Positions 6,833-16,381 are shown, counted from the first letter of the stretch. The stretch: 64,000 nt of DNA from an uncultured Candidatus Melainabacteria bacterium (GCA_934692625.1 CAKUUC010000002.1:1-64000), one strand, 5' to 3'. Numbers and translations: made by a program. The notes: generated from the sequence alone by a model not told the origin.

Positions 6833-7180
6833 TTAGAATGGTTTTGTTTGATTCAATTTTAATCTCAAATCTCTAAATCTCGCAATATCGTCTTGAGTTT
6901 TGCCTGAATCTCTGAATACTGCTTGAGATGTCGGGTGAACCATCAAAACGTAATCCATGTGGATTTCCAAGAAATTGTATCTTCTTGGAGATTGATTACC
7001 AGTTCTAGGATAAATTTCAGCATTAGTTACTGCCAAAAATCTACGTTCCTTATCATTCAACAAATCTGTCAACTCTCTGTTTGTATTCGTATATTTTGAA
7101 ACATGCACAACCCCTTTGATATCGTGGTCTGCTGTTAAAATTGTAACCTCTATTGGTACTGTATCACAATGTTTAGCCAT
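6833..7180 (-). CDS. Conserved hypothetical protein, 115 residues
   Basis: The soluble product begins MAKHCDTVPIEVTILT and contains a beta-rich pattern with GVVHVSKYTNTNRELTDLL, RRFLAVTNAEIY and FLEIHMDYVLMVHP. The last strand segment suggests a small beta-barrel or RNA-binding-like fold. I do not recognise a named family, but the composition and lack of low complexity indicate a real, conserved protein. A GAGGACGAGAG region lies upstream of the ATG. It is on the same strand as and 64 bp downstream of yitT, possibly in the same transcription unit as lysA-cdaA-yitT. Confidence 0.65.
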   Translation of the reverse strand: MAKHCDTVPIEVTILTADHDIKGVVHVSKYTNTNRELTDLLNDKERRFLAVTNAEIYPRTGNQSPRRYNFLEIHMDYVLMVHPTSQAVFRDSGKTQDDIARFRDLRLKLNQTKPF

Positions 7181-7244
7181 TTTGCTCTCGTCCTCTATTC
7201 CTAATATTTAAAGTATATTATATTTTTAAACAAATGTCTATATG

Positions 7245-8120
7245 TTAAATTTTGTCAATTCTTTTTCTAAATCTTCCGCCATACGCTTCGTGAACATCAA
7301 CAACAGAAACAAACGCTTTTGGGTCAATTTCTTTTATTATATCAAGCATTTTCGGCATTTCTAAACGTGAAATTACGCAATAAATCAAGTCTTTATCTTG
7401 ACCTGTATACCCACCAATACCTTTCAAATAAGTCACACTTATATCAAGTTTTTCAATAAGCGCATTACCGATAGTGCCGGCTTCGTCACTGATAATTCTA
7501 ACAGATTTTGAACTGTCAAAACCTTCTAGTACAATATCAATGACTTTTGAAGCAACAAAGTATGTCAAAATTGAATACATTGCGCTTTCCCAGCCAAAAA
7601 CCTTTCCTGCCGCAAAATATATGAACAAGTTTATGCCCATAATAAATTCACCAACAGAACACCCGAATTTTTTAGCAATACTCAATGATAAAATTTCCGT
7701 ACCATCTAAAGATGCTTCGTTTTTTAAGATGAACCCGACACCTACACCTAAAATTATTCCGCCAAAAATTGTAGCAAGGAAACTCTCTTCCGTTACTGTA
7801 TATTTAGCAAAAATATTAAGCGCAAACGCTAGAACTATACAAGCATAAATCGTCTTTATAACAAATTTAATCCCCATTTTATTATACGCAAGCAGAATAA
7901 ACGGAAGATTAAGTAATACAACAATTATACCCAAATTCCATTTTGTTAAATAACTCAAAATCATTGAAATACCAATAATGCCACCATCAATTACTGAGTT
8001 TGGAATTAAGAACGATTCTAGAGCAAAAGCAACAATAAAAACGCCAATAGTTATAAAAATACAGTTTTTTAGAAGTTTTAATACTACTTCTCTCTTTGTT
8101 ACTTTTGCGACTGTTCCCAT
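7245..8120 (-). CDS. YitT-family membrane protein
   Basis: A 291-residue integral membrane protein with five or six hydrophobic segments in residues 15-200 (YitT_membrane, DUF161), followed by a cytosolic C-terminal domain of the DUF2179 type (GGYTGQDKDLIYCVISRLEMP, then DPKAFVSVVDVHEAYGGRF). Members are widespread in Firmicutes and relatives. Transport of small solutes is suspected, but the substrate is unknown. It begins three bases after the end of cdaA, so it is the third gene of a lysA-cdaA-yitT operon. Confidence 0.88.
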   Translation of the reverse strand: MGTVAKVTKREVVLKLLKNCIFITIGVFIVAFALESFLIPNSVIDGGIIGISMILSYLTKWNLGIIVVLLNLPFILLAYNKMGIKFVIKTIYACIVLAFALNIFAKYTVTEESFLATIFGGIILGVGVGFILKNEASLDGTEILSLSIAKKFGCSVGEFIMGINLFIYFAAGKVFGWESAMYSILTYFVASKVIDIVLEGFDSSKSVRIISDEAGTIGNALIEKLDISVTYLKGIGGYTGQDKDLIYCVISRLEMPKMLDIIKEIDPKAFVSVVDVHEAYGGRFRKRIDKI

Positions 8121-8123
8121 TGG

Positions 8124-9029
8124 TTATTCTCCCTTTTTCTTCAAGGTGATAAAGTTTTCTATATTAAAAATTGATTTTTTCTCTTGTTGTTCAAGTTGTT
8201 TAAGTCCTAAAATATTTTCTAAATCGGTTTTTAATGTTGGAATATCATCATACTTTTTCAAAGAACCATCAAGAGTAATTGAAACATCTCCGGTTTCTTC
8301 TGATACAACAAGACAAGCAGCATTGCTGGTTTCTGTCATTCCGATTGCTGCTCTGTGGCGAGTTCCGTATTTCCAACTCAATTTCGGGTCATCAGTAAGC
8401 GGCAACAAAACACCTGCTGAAATTATTTTAGTTCCGCTAATTACAACCGCCCCGTCATGAAGTGGTGTATTTACATGGAAAATAGTAAGCAGCAATTCGG
8501 TTGAAACATCAGCATTAAGAATTGTGCCAACATCGTGATAAGTATTGCTCAAGTCATTTTGGAAAACAATCAACGCACCAGTATGAGATTTTGACAAATA
8601 TTTAACCGCTTCAATTATTTCTTTTACAACATCAATTGATTTGTTGTTCTCTTTAACTTTTTCACTTTCAAACAGTCTTTTGAAAAAGTCAATTTGCCCT
8701 AAATATCCTAAAAACCTTCTCAATTCAGGTTGGAAAATAACGATTAAACTTAATGCAATCAAACTAACAATTGAACGTAAAAATACACCCAAAATAGTTA
8801 GATTTATCGCAATTAAAATTTCACTTGCAGCCCATAGAAATACAAGAACCACTGCACCTTTGATAAATTTTTCCGAGTGGGTATTTTTGATAAATTTTTT
8901 GTAAAAAACAATCAATATTGCTACGATGATACATATTTCAAAGATATTTTTTATACTAAAAGTTTCTTTGATATATATGTGCCAATTTCCAATGATATTT
9001 TGTAGTAGCATTACTATGTAGTCCATCAT
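8124..9029 (-). CDS. cdaA: Diadenylate cyclase CdaA (c-di-AMP synthase)
   Basis: A 301-residue protein with three N-terminal transmembrane helices (to about residue 95) and a DisA_N-type diadenylate cyclase domain. The diagnostic motifs are present: L-H-D-G-A near residue 190 and G-T-R-H-R near 222. The enzyme condenses two ATP into c-di-AMP, the second messenger controlling potassium and osmotic balance and cell-wall homeostasis. The first codon overlaps the end of lysA by four bases (ATGA), implying translational coupling. The lysA-cdaA pairing is typical of Cyanobacteria, whereas Firmicutes usually have cdaA-ybbR-glmM. Confidence 0.95.
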   Translation of the reverse strand: MMDYIVMLLQNIIGNWHIYIKETFSIKNIFEICIIVAILIVFYKKFIKNTHSEKFIKGAVVLVFLWAASEILIAINLTILGVFLRSIVSLIALSLIVIFQPELRRFLGYLGQIDFFKRLFESEKVKENNKSIDVVKEIIEAVKYLSKSHTGALIVFQNDLSNTYHDVGTILNADVSTELLLTIFHVNTPLHDGAVVISGTKIISAGVLLPLTDDPKLSWKYGTRHRAAIGMTETSNAACLVVSEETGDVSITLDGSLKKYDDIPTLKTDLENILGLKQLEQQEKKSIFNIENFITLKKKGE

Positions 9030-10360
9030 TTTTTCAACCTATCCGGAATTATATCGTGTGAAATCAAATCTTCTAGCGATTCTCTTTTTACAATAACTTC
9101 TGAGTGAGAATCGTTAACCAATACCATCGCTGGTTTTGTAACTCTATTATAATTAGATGCCATTGAATAGTTATAAGCACCTGTGTTATAAACACAAAGA
9201 ATATCACCTTCTTCAACTTTTGGCATCTCAATATTTCTGATTAAAATATCGCCTGATTCGCAAAATCTACCGGCAAGAGTCACTCTTTCGTTTTCAACTT
9301 TTTCTTTTTTGTTTGCAATTTCTGCAGTATATTTAGCCTGATACATAGAAGGTCTTGGATTATCAGCCATACCGCCATCAATTGCGACGTATTTTGTACC
9401 GTGTGGAACTTGTTTTGAACTACCAATAGTATACAAAGTTATTCCGGCAGTAGAAATAATACTTCTTCCCGGTTCTAAAAAGATTGTAGGTTCTGGAATA
9501 TTATACTTTTCAATAACATCATGAAGTTTATTTATAATCAACTCACCAATTTTAAATGTTGATGGTGGAAAATCTTCATCTGTATATTTTACACCCAAAC
9601 CACCACCAATGTTTATTTCATCAAGTTTAAGTCCATATTTTCTATCAAGTCTTGAAATTTCTTTTGCTAAAATTTCGATTTCATCCGGATAAATATCTGT
9701 TTCAAAAATTTGAGAACCGATATGAGCGTGCAAACCGTGCAATTTCAAATTGTGATATTCATTTTGCAACAACTCGATAACTTCATCAATTTGAGTCAAA
9801 TCAAAACCGAATTTTGAATCCAAATGTCCTGTTTGTATGTATTCATGAGTATGACATTCAATACCAGGAGTAACTCTTAACAAAATATCAGCAACTTTAT
9901 CTTTAGATTTTGCAATTTCATTTAGGAATGCTAGCTCTAAAAAATTATCGACAGAAATTCTACCAACACCTAAATCCAATGCTAACGCTAATTCATCATA
10001 AGACTTGTTATTTCCATTAAATAACACTTTTGACATATCAACACCAGCGTTATGGACTGTAAAAATTTCGCCGCCGGAAACAGTATCGAATCCAAAACCT
10101 TCTTCATCTAAAATCGAAGAAATTGCACTTGTACAAAGCGCCTTTGAAGCATACATCATACGTGTTTTCGGATACTTAGCAAATGCTTTTTTGTAATCTG
10201 CACAAATTGAACGAATAGTAGCCTCATCAATTACATATAGTGGAGATCCAAACTTTTCTACAAGTGAAACAACATCGCATCCGCCAACTTCAAGATTTCC
10301 ATTGGCGTTTCTTTTTAGAGTAATTGGCTTTATTGATTGATTTGTACTTGTTTCTGTCAT
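9026..10360 (-). CDS. lysA: Diaminopimelate decarboxylase
   Basis: A 444-residue PLP enzyme of the alanine-racemase fold, catalysing meso-diaminopimelate to L-lysine plus CO2. The PLP lysine lies in MMYASKAL (near residue 69). Other family motifs are H-I-G-S-Q, G-G-G-L-G-V-K-Y and E-P-G-R-S. The C-terminal domain has R-F-C-E-S-G-D and G-A-Y-N-Y-S-M. The length is normal. AAGGA precedes the ATG by seven bases. It is the first gene of the lysA-cdaA-yitT set. No lysine riboswitch is recognisable in the 81 bp upstream. Confidence 0.96.
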   Translation of the reverse strand: MTETSTNQSIKPITLKRNANGNLEVGGCDVVSLVEKFGSPLYVIDEATIRSICADYKKAFAKYPKTRMMYASKALCTSAISSILDEEGFGFDTVSGGEIFTVHNAGVDMSKVLFNGNNKSYDELALALDLGVGRISVDNFLELAFLNEIAKSKDKVADILLRVTPGIECHTHEYIQTGHLDSKFGFDLTQIDEVIELLQNEYHNLKLHGLHAHIGSQIFETDIYPDEIEILAKEISRLDRKYGLKLDEINIGGGLGVKYTDEDFPPSTFKIGELIINKLHDVIEKYNIPEPTIFLEPGRSIISTAGITLYTIGSSKQVPHGTKYVAIDGGMADNPRPSMYQAKYTAEIANKKEKVENERVTLAGRFCESGDILIRNIEMPKVEEGDILCVYNTGAYNYSMASNYNRVTKPAMVLVNDSHSEVIVKRESLEDLISHDIIPDRLKK

Positions 10361-10441
10361 TTGTTATTCCTTTTTGTCGGTTTATATCTCTTGCACTTAT
10401 AATATCATAGTCAGAGTTGTTTTTATACTGAATTTATACAC

Positions 10442-10765
10442 TTAATAAGAAAAATATTTGTCAAAATCAACATCGTCAAAACTACATAATAAAAGATAAA
10501 CTTCATCATCTTCGTCCATTCTTTGAAAGTTATATTCATCAAACTTCCAATATTTGGGATTCATTCCTGTTGCCCTGACGATATTTTTATCTTTTAGTAT
10601 TGATAATTTTTTCTTGACAATATCAATCGGAAGACCTACGAGTTTAGCCAATTCTACAGCGGTAATTCCTTTTTCTGAGGAATATTTTTCCGGCGTTAAG
10701 AACATCAATTCTAACCCGATGGTTTTCAAATCTTTATCTTCTTCATTTTGGTTATGGCTATCCAT
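10442..10765 (-). CDS. Small winged-helix-like protein
   Basis: A 107-residue acidic protein. Residues 30-70 have the pattern of a winged-helix DNA-binding domain (GITAVELAKLVGLPIDIVKK, then LSILKDKNIVRAT, then YWKFDEYNF), while both ends are acidic. It may be a transcription or replication accessory factor. I do not recognise a named family. It lies between lysA and the 10841 gene on the same strand, with gaps of 81 and 75 bp. Confidence 0.6.
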   Translation of the reverse strand: MDSHNQNEEDKDLKTIGLELMFLTPEKYSSEKGITAVELAKLVGLPIDIVKKKLSILKDKNIVRATGMNPKYWKFDEYNFQRMDEDDEVYLLLCSFDDVDFDKYFSY

Positions 10766-10840
10766 ATTCTTATGATAACCGAAATATGAGTCTGATATAT
10801 CCTTTGTTTAACTGAATTTCATTAAACAAATTTTACCAAA

Positions 10841-11215
10841 TTATTCCTCATCCTCATCATCTTCATCTTTTTTAATTTTTTCCAAAACAAGTTGCGCCAT
10901 TTCTTTTGCAATAATTTTTTGAGTATCTGCGGGACAATTTTGCAACATATTCATAGCAGTTCTCAATGTAGTATCAATATCATACCATCTGCCTCTGCGA
11001 TTGTCATCAAGTCCGGAACCTACAGCATTGATAATGTCATCAACAGCTTCAAATTTTTCATCTTCAATATTGTGTTCAATAATAATTTTGATAAGATTTA
11101 ATGCAACTCTAATTTGAGTTTGATCATCAGTTTCTTCCAAAGTTCTCACTGCTTCTGATAAAACAGGGTCTTTGTCATACCAACGTCTGTAGTGATTTGA
11201 GTATTCTTCCTTCAT
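10841..11215 (-). CDS. Acidic helical protein with internal duplication
   Basis: A 124-residue, soluble and strongly acidic protein. Two halves each carry the pattern R-W-Y-D-x-D-x-x-L-x-x-A-x-x-x-L (RRWYDKDPVLSEAVRTLEE near residue 10 and GRWYDIDTTLRTAMNMLQN near residue 75), so it arose by internal duplication of a helical repeat. The C-terminus is a run of Asp and Glu. The function is unknown. AGGAGG lies in front of the ATG. It is 24 bp downstream of fixX on the same strand and may be co-transcribed with it. Confidence 0.65.
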   Translation of the reverse strand: MKEEYSNHYRRWYDKDPVLSEAVRTLEETDDQTQIRVALNLIKIIIEHNIEDEKFEAVDDIINAVGSGLDDNRRGRWYDIDTTLRTAMNMLQNCPADTQKIIAKEMAQLVLEKIKKDEDDEDEE

Positions 11216-11239
11216 AAGTGCCTCCTTTTATTCTTATAT

Positions 11240-11518
11240 TTATCCTTGTTTAAAAGTTACTCCTTTTGTACCCTTCGGGTATTGCCAATCAATATTTTGT
11301 TTTTCACATGCGATTCTGCACGCCCCACATTCAAGACAATTTTCGTAATTTATAATAATCTCTTGGCGTTCTTCATTCCACTCGTAAACCTGAGCAGGAC
11401 AAATGTATGTACAACATTTTGATTCACAAAATTTACACTGCTCTTTGTCTTTTATTTTCAAGTGAGATGTGCTGTCCGGTGAATATTTTAATGTGTATAA
11501 TTTTTTATCTATATTCAT
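11240..11518 (-). CDS. fixX: FixX-type ferredoxin
   Basis: A 92-residue ferredoxin-like protein. The cysteine ligands are grouped as CKFCESKCCTYICP and C-L-E-C-G-A-C-R-I-A-C. The ATG at 11518 is chosen because it overlaps the fixC stop as ATGA; a GTG exists at 11533. FixX passes electrons with FixC between electron-transfer flavoprotein and quinone, or to low-potential acceptors in flavin-bifurcating FixABCX systems. No fixA or fixB lies nearby, so its donor is encoded elsewhere or differs. Confidence 0.88.
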   Translation of the reverse strand: MNIDKKLYTLKYSPDSTSHLKIKDKEQCKFCESKCCTYICPAQVYEWNEERQEIIINYENCLECGACRIACEKQNIDWQYPKGTKGVTFKQG

Positions 11519-12813
11519 ATTAAAATGCTCCACATTAACCTTATTACGGCAATAATATCTTTAAATAGTTCTGTAATTTTTCTGTTTGTGAATAAACTTT
11601 TAATAAAATCTCTGAAAAGTTTTCGCTTTGGAACACTGTTTACTGTTGTGAACATTTCAAAAAATGCATTAACTTTTTTCAAATAATAAGAAAAGAAAGC
11701 TATTTTTCTGGAATGTGCAACGTCCATCAAATCTTTGTACGTTTTTAAATCTTTTAAAACAAAGCAATTTTTTAATTTCTTTTCATAAGATTTTAAAACT
11801 TTTTTAGAAAAATCATTGAGATTAAGGGCTTCAATTGCGGTTTCTGCAGCCAACTTACCGCTAATCATTGCGAGGTTTGTACCTTCCCAATGCAAGTTAT
11901 TTACAAGCATTCCGGCATCACCAACAATCATTACACCATTATCAACAAGTTTTGGAACTTTTTTGTATCCGCCTTCCGGAATTAAATGTGCGGAATATTC
12001 TTTGATAGTTCCACCTTCAATTAGCGGAGCAATTGTCGGGTGTTGTTTTAATTTGTCCAACAATTCGTAAGGTTTGATTTTCTGTTCGGTTAATTCATTC
12101 AGAGTGACTCCGAGTCCTATTGTTACAGACTCTTTGTTTGTATACATAAACCCAAGCCCAAGCATACCGAGCATTGAACCGCCAAACAACTCACCGATAG
12201 CTCCTTCATCATCTTGAAGGTTAAATCTTTGGTTGATAACGTCTTTATCGAGTTTTATAACCTCTTTAACACTCAAGCCTACATCTTTAGGTTTTAAATC
12301 TTTTCTTAATCCAAGTTGTTTTGCAAGTAGAGAGTTTACACCATCTGCTAGAATTACGATATCAGCATAAAAATCTTCAAGTTCGGTTTTGACACCGATA
12401 ACTTTATTTTTTCTTTTTATAACTTCTCGGACAACTGTTTCTTCAACCAGTACGACTCCGGCTTTTTTTGCCTCATTCGCAGCCCAACGGTCAAATTTAC
12501 CTCTAATTACGGAATAACTTGAATTATCAGATTTTCTGTAAGAGATTGTTGTAGAATCTTGTTCGCCCAATATTGAATAATTGTGAACGACAGTCCGCCT
12601 TTCAACGGGGGCTTCTGATTCAAAATTTGGGAATATTTCTTTTGTCGGTTGCGTATAAATAGCGCCACCAAAAACGTTTTTGCTACCGGCAAACATTCCT
12701 CGCTCAATCAGCACAACCTCTTTGCCGCTTCTTGCAAGTGTTATTGCGCAAGCAATACCGGCAGGTCCCGCACCTACTACAATTACATCAGTTTTGTTTT
12801 CTTGTTTCAACAT
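11515..12813 (-). CDS. fixC: FixC-type FAD oxidoreductase (ETF:quinone oxidoreductase-like)
   Basis: A 432-residue flavoprotein. The N-terminal Rossmann motif is V-V-G-A-G-P-A-G-I-A-C-A, followed by I-E-R-G and the family hallmark K-N-V-F-G-G-A. A second FAD-contact motif lies near residue 300 (NGVMIVGDAGMLVNN), followed by H-W-E-G-T-N-L-A. The length agrees with FixC (about 430). It is translationally coupled to fixX. It lacks the fused ferredoxin of eukaryotic ETF-QO, which FixX supplies. It is divergent from the 12999 gene. Confidence 0.9.
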   Translation of the reverse strand: MLKQENKTDVIVVGAGPAGIACAITLARSGKEVVLIERGMFAGSKNVFGGAIYTQPTKEIFPNFESEAPVERRTVVHNYSILGEQDSTTISYRKSDNSSYSVIRGKFDRWAANEAKKAGVVLVEETVVREVIKRKNKVIGVKTELEDFYADIVILADGVNSLLAKQLGLRKDLKPKDVGLSVKEVIKLDKDVINQRFNLQDDEGAIGELFGGSMLGMLGLGFMYTNKESVTIGLGVTLNELTEQKIKPYELLDKLKQHPTIAPLIEGGTIKEYSAHLIPEGGYKKVPKLVDNGVMIVGDAGMLVNNLHWEGTNLAMISGKLAAETAIEALNLNDFSKKVLKSYEKKLKNCFVLKDLKTYKDLMDVAHSRKIAFFSYYLKKVNAFFEMFTTVNSVPKRKLFRDFIKSLFTNRKITELFKDIIAVIRLMWSILI

Positions 12814-12998
12814 ATATAAGCAATCTCTTTTTCTGATTATACACTAAATTTCACCTCTTGTAAAATAGTTAAATCGAACTAATTTTAGTGGTCATTAGGT
12901 GTAAAAAAATAAATTGTAAAAATACGTAAAGTTTTAGCAAAAAAAACTTGCCTTTTGTTTTAGTATGAAAGAGAATACATGAAAAACGGATGTGAAAA

Positions 12999-15485
12999 AT
13001 GATTATTAACAATGCAGTAAATTTTCGAACAGATAAGCGAAAGTATAGACAGGGCGCACAGGCTCCTAATCCGGAGTCCAGAAATTCCACCCTTCAAAAC
13101 ACATTACAGAATAACTATCACGATATTAAGAGACCTTTAAAACAGAATCCACATGATTTGAGTTTTGAAGGTCTTTCTTCATTCGGATTATATAAACAAA
13201 TGGACAAGGTTTATAGCAAAGCCGAGTTCTTGGAATTCGCCGACAAATATCTTGGTAAAATGGGGAGAGAATTACTTGAAGATATTACGGTCAAAAATAA
13301 AGCAAGAACTGAGAAGCTCATAAAAATTGACCCGTCTGATCCTGACAAAATTATTGTCAGCAAAAAAACTATTCCGCATTTGGCATTAGACGGTGTTCTT
13401 TATCCGTTCAAAATATTACCTGGGGATTTGTTGAACGGAACTGTTGAATTGTTAGGAAAAGTTCCTGGACTAAAAAATTGGTCAGCAGAAGTTTTACAAA
13501 AACCTCTTTTCAAAAATATCAGACAACGTTCAAAAATTGATTCTAAGATAAATTCTTTGACTGGTTTGTTGACATTCCGTGATATGAAATTGGAAGGTGC
13601 TAAAAAAGCGTTAGCAAAAGAATTGGGCAAAGATGTCAGTGCATTAACTCCTGACGAGTTGGCAAAAGCAGAAGCAAAACTTCAAGATTCATTAGAATCA
13701 AATCTTTTCCAAACTTTCTTAAAACAATTTGACCCAAAATCAGGAAACTATGATACAAAACACGAACGTGCATTAAATAGACTTGTATCAGGTATGCCAC
13801 CTGCGATTTTCTTAGCAAATGATGCTTACAACTTGTCAAGAATGATGGACGATGATCCAAAAGCTGCTGATAAAGAACGTAAAACAAGATTTAAACAGGA
13901 AACAAGCAGAATTTTAACAAGCGGTTATTTAACCTTAATTACAATGGGTGCTTTCCAAAAATTCATTAACAAATCAAAAGCAGGTATTGTTTTGACAACA
14001 GGTATAACAGTTTTAGTTACAGAAATGTTTTCACGTTTGTCAAACGGAAAACACATTTCAAGATTAACTCCGGAAGAAGCACGAAAAGAAAATGAACAAA
14101 ATCACGCTCCGGAAGCTCAAATAAAACCTCAACAAAATCAAAATATATCTTCAACAGGTGCTGCCGCACCAACACAGAAACCAAAAGAACAGCAAAAACC
14201 TTTGCTTTCATTTGATACTTTAATGAAAGCATCAGCGGTGATTTTGGCTGCTGGTTATGGAATAAAAGGTTTCAAAAATCTTCCAATGATTAAAAATGCA
14301 GCCTTGAAATATTTTGACAATATTAAATTAAATAACCCAGAAAAATTCGCAAAACTTGGAATTAAAGATATAAACGCAGACAATGCGGTTAAAACATTTG
14401 AAAGCAAAGTTTTATATAGACCTTTCACTGATTTATACAAAAAAATGACTAATGTTCCTTTCCAAGTTGATAAAGCAAAATTTGACGAAGTTATTAACGT
14501 TTTAAAAGAATATGACACTAAAATCGCAAGTATGTACGAAAAAGTCGGACATTCAGCAATTAAAAATATTAATGGAAAAGAATTTATCGACTTAGGTTCA
14601 AAAGATAGAACTATTCCAATAAATCTCTATATAAAGAAATTTGATTTGAACGTAAAACCGTTCGTAAACTTTGTTATTGCGCCATTCAAATTTATGTGGA
14701 ATACAGTAACTCTTCCATATTGGATGGTTGATGAAAAATTGTTAGGGGTATTTAAAAAAGCAAAACCTAAAGCACCACAGAAAGATATTGAAGCATTAGC
14801 AAAAAGTTTTGATAGAATTTGCAACCAAGCATTGAAGAAAAACTTGAATAAAGAACAATTCAAAGATTACTTGCAAGTAAACTTCTTGAAAGCATTCAAC
14901 CTAGATTCTTTGTCAAGCGTATCAAACGCAGAATTGTCAAACCTTGCCAAAACTGCCGCTTCCGTTGCGACAATTTGGTTCTTGATGACTGATAACTACA
15001 ATATGGTAATGTTGAAATCAAACGGTAACGACAAAGACGGTGCAAATACAAAATTCAAAGAACGTTTTGTTCAAGAAGGTTCAAGATTGTTCTATCAAAC
15101 ATTGTTGATTGACTTGTTCAATTCAACTTTCAGAAACCAATATAATTCATCGCTAATGGGTATGAGTTTAGTAACCTTGGCAGATACAACATTAGGTGAA
15201 ATGTTGACAAGAAAATCTGTAGGAACTGCTTTGAAAGCACATACAAGAGATGAGTTGATTGATATGGAAACAAAACAAAATAACTCAACAGGATTCAAGA
15301 AAAAATATTACAACTTTATGCAACGATTAACAGGAAAACGTTCAATCAAATCTTACGAAGTTGATGGCAATAATAAAACTACAGCAACAACTAATGTAAA
15401 CATTCCATCAATTGCTGGGAATAAAAATATAATATTTAAACAAGGTGAAAAAGAAGTGTTTAGCGATTTTACCGCAAATTTATAG
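12999..15485 (+). CDS. Large multi-segment membrane protein, unknown function
   Basis: An 828-residue protein. The N-terminus (about 60 residues) is polar and ends in LSFEGLSSFG, like the short N-terminal motif of other unassigned proteins here. At least five hydrophobic or amphipathic segments follow (near residues 305-350, 405-430, 545-570, 650-680 and 700-735), separated by Lys-rich helical regions and a Gln/Pro-rich linker near residues 365-395. I recognise no enzymatic motif. Codon usage matches its neighbours. A clear terminator follows at 15521. The start is uncertain because the ribosome site is weak. Confidence 0.7.
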   Translation: MIINNAVNFRTDKRKYRQGAQAPNPESRNSTLQNTLQNNYHDIKRPLKQNPHDLSFEGLSSFGLYKQMDKVYSKAEFLEFADKYLGKMGRELLEDITVKNKARTEKLIKIDPSDPDKIIVSKKTIPHLALDGVLYPFKILPGDLLNGTVELLGKVPGLKNWSAEVLQKPLFKNIRQRSKIDSKINSLTGLLTFRDMKLEGAKKALAKELGKDVSALTPDELAKAEAKLQDSLESNLFQTFLKQFDPKSGNYDTKHERALNRLVSGMPPAIFLANDAYNLSRMMDDDPKAADKERKTRFKQETSRILTSGYLTLITMGAFQKFINKSKAGIVLTTGITVLVTEMFSRLSNGKHISRLTPEEARKENEQNHAPEAQIKPQQNQNISSTGAAAPTQKPKEQQKPLLSFDTLMKASAVILAAGYGIKGFKNLPMIKNAALKYFDNIKLNNPEKFAKLGIKDINADNAVKTFESKVLYRPFTDLYKKMTNVPFQVDKAKFDEVINVLKEYDTKIASMYEKVGHSAIKNINGKEFIDLGSKDRTIPINLYIKKFDLNVKPFVNFVIAPFKFMWNTVTLPYWMVDEKLLGVFKKAKPKAPQKDIEALAKSFDRICNQALKKNLNKEQFKDYLQVNFLKAFNLDSLSSVSNAELSNLAKTAASVATIWFLMTDNYNMVMLKSNGNDKDGANTKFKERFVQEGSRLFYQTLLIDLFNSTFRNQYNSSLMGMSLVTLADTTLGEMLTRKSVGTALKAHTRDELIDMETKQNNSTGFKKKYYNFMQRLTGKRSIKSYEVDGNNKTTATTNVNIPSIAGNKNIIFKQGEKEVFSDFTANL

Positions 15486-15520
15486 GGGTTATATGTAAAT
15501 TCGGTTAATGAAGTTTTACA

Positions 15521-15547
15521 AGGTTAGATGAAAATCTAACCTTTTTT
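15521..15547 (+). terminator. Rho-independent terminator
   Basis: AGGTTAGAT, a GAAA tetraloop and ATCTAACCT, followed by a T run. It ends the transcript of the 12999 gene. Confidence 0.85.
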
Positions 15548-15643
15548 ATCTTGAGTTTTTTGTAATATAACTTTACGTAAATTTTGAAAAATGGCACTTT
15601 GTACAGAAATTTTTACTTTATTAATATAAAAGGAAAGTGTGTT

Positions 15644-16381
15644 ATGAACATTCAATCAACAACATTTGGTAAGACAAATAGTGATTTTTGGTTAAATAAC
15701 AGGCCAAATCAGGCAAGTCCAATTTCTGTGCCGAAATGCGAAAGCGATAGTGTTAATTTTACTTCGGGTTTAAGTGAAGATTTAGTAATTAACAAAGAGA
15801 AATCTATTGCTGGTCCGATTTTTGATGGAAAATTAAACGACAAGCAAACTTCAATAAAAGTTATTTCAGATAATGATATTACTTATATGGAAGGTTTAAT
15901 TGGTGATAAAAAACTTTGTCTGCAATCTGAAAATGACCATTATGTTGGTGAATATAATGGCGAAAAAGTTGAAATGTTCATAGATTACGAAAAGCCTTCT
16001 AAATTAAGTAAGTTTTATCATACAACTATATTGGGTCAGGCTTACCGACCTGATTATTTCAATATTCAAGGTAAAATTGGAGATAAAGAATTTAAGTTGG
16101 CTTTGCCAAATATTGATGTTCCTAAAGATGAAGATGTTCGTGATTTATTAGCAATAGCATTATTTGATAACGGCTTACAAGCAAGAACATACAATGGAAA
16201 AATTGTATCAATGTACCATTCAGAACTTGCTAAAGTAAAATGGAAGAAACATCAACAGCAACGTAATAAATTGATAGATGAAAATGTTAAACCATTGATT
16301 TCACAAGGAATAAGTACCGCAACAGGTATTATTATAGGTTCATTATCAACTGCCTTAGTTGGAAAATTCCTAAAAAAATAA
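15644..16381 (+). CDS. Unrecognised protein with N-terminal TFGK/NFTSG motif
   Basis: A 245-residue protein. The start at 15644 is fixed by AAAAGGAAAG just upstream. The N-terminus (MNIQSTTFGK, later SVNFTSGLS near residue 40) resembles those of the 376, 12999 and 17963 products. Residues 60-200 are beta-rich with alternating hydrophobic residues, suggesting a tubby-like or beta-roll domain (repeated I-x-G-x-I/L-x-D/G-K-x phrases: FDGKLNDKQ, LIGDKKLC, GKIGDKEFKLAL). The C-terminus ends in a Gly/Ser-rich hydrophobic helix. The function is unknown. It is convergent with 16385, with three bases between the stop codons. Confidence 0.65.
   Translation: MNIQSTTFGKTNSDFWLNNRPNQASPISVPKCESDSVNFTSGLSEDLVINKEKSIAGPIFDGKLNDKQTSIKVISDNDITYMEGLIGDKKLCLQSENDHYVGEYNGEKVEMFIDYEKPSKLSKFYHTTILGQAYRPDYFNIQGKIGDKEFKLALPNIDVPKDEDVRDLLAIALFDNGLQARTYNGKIVSMYHSELAKVKWKKHQQQRNKLIDENVKPLISQGISTATGIIIGSLSTALVGKFLKK

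Noticed and set aside
7978..8460. 160-codon plus-strand frame over yitT/cdaA
   Set aside because: It is antisense to two well-recognised genes and has no ribosome site.
10361..10441. Lysine riboswitch before lysA
   Set aside because: The 81-bp leader region is too short and lacks L-box features.
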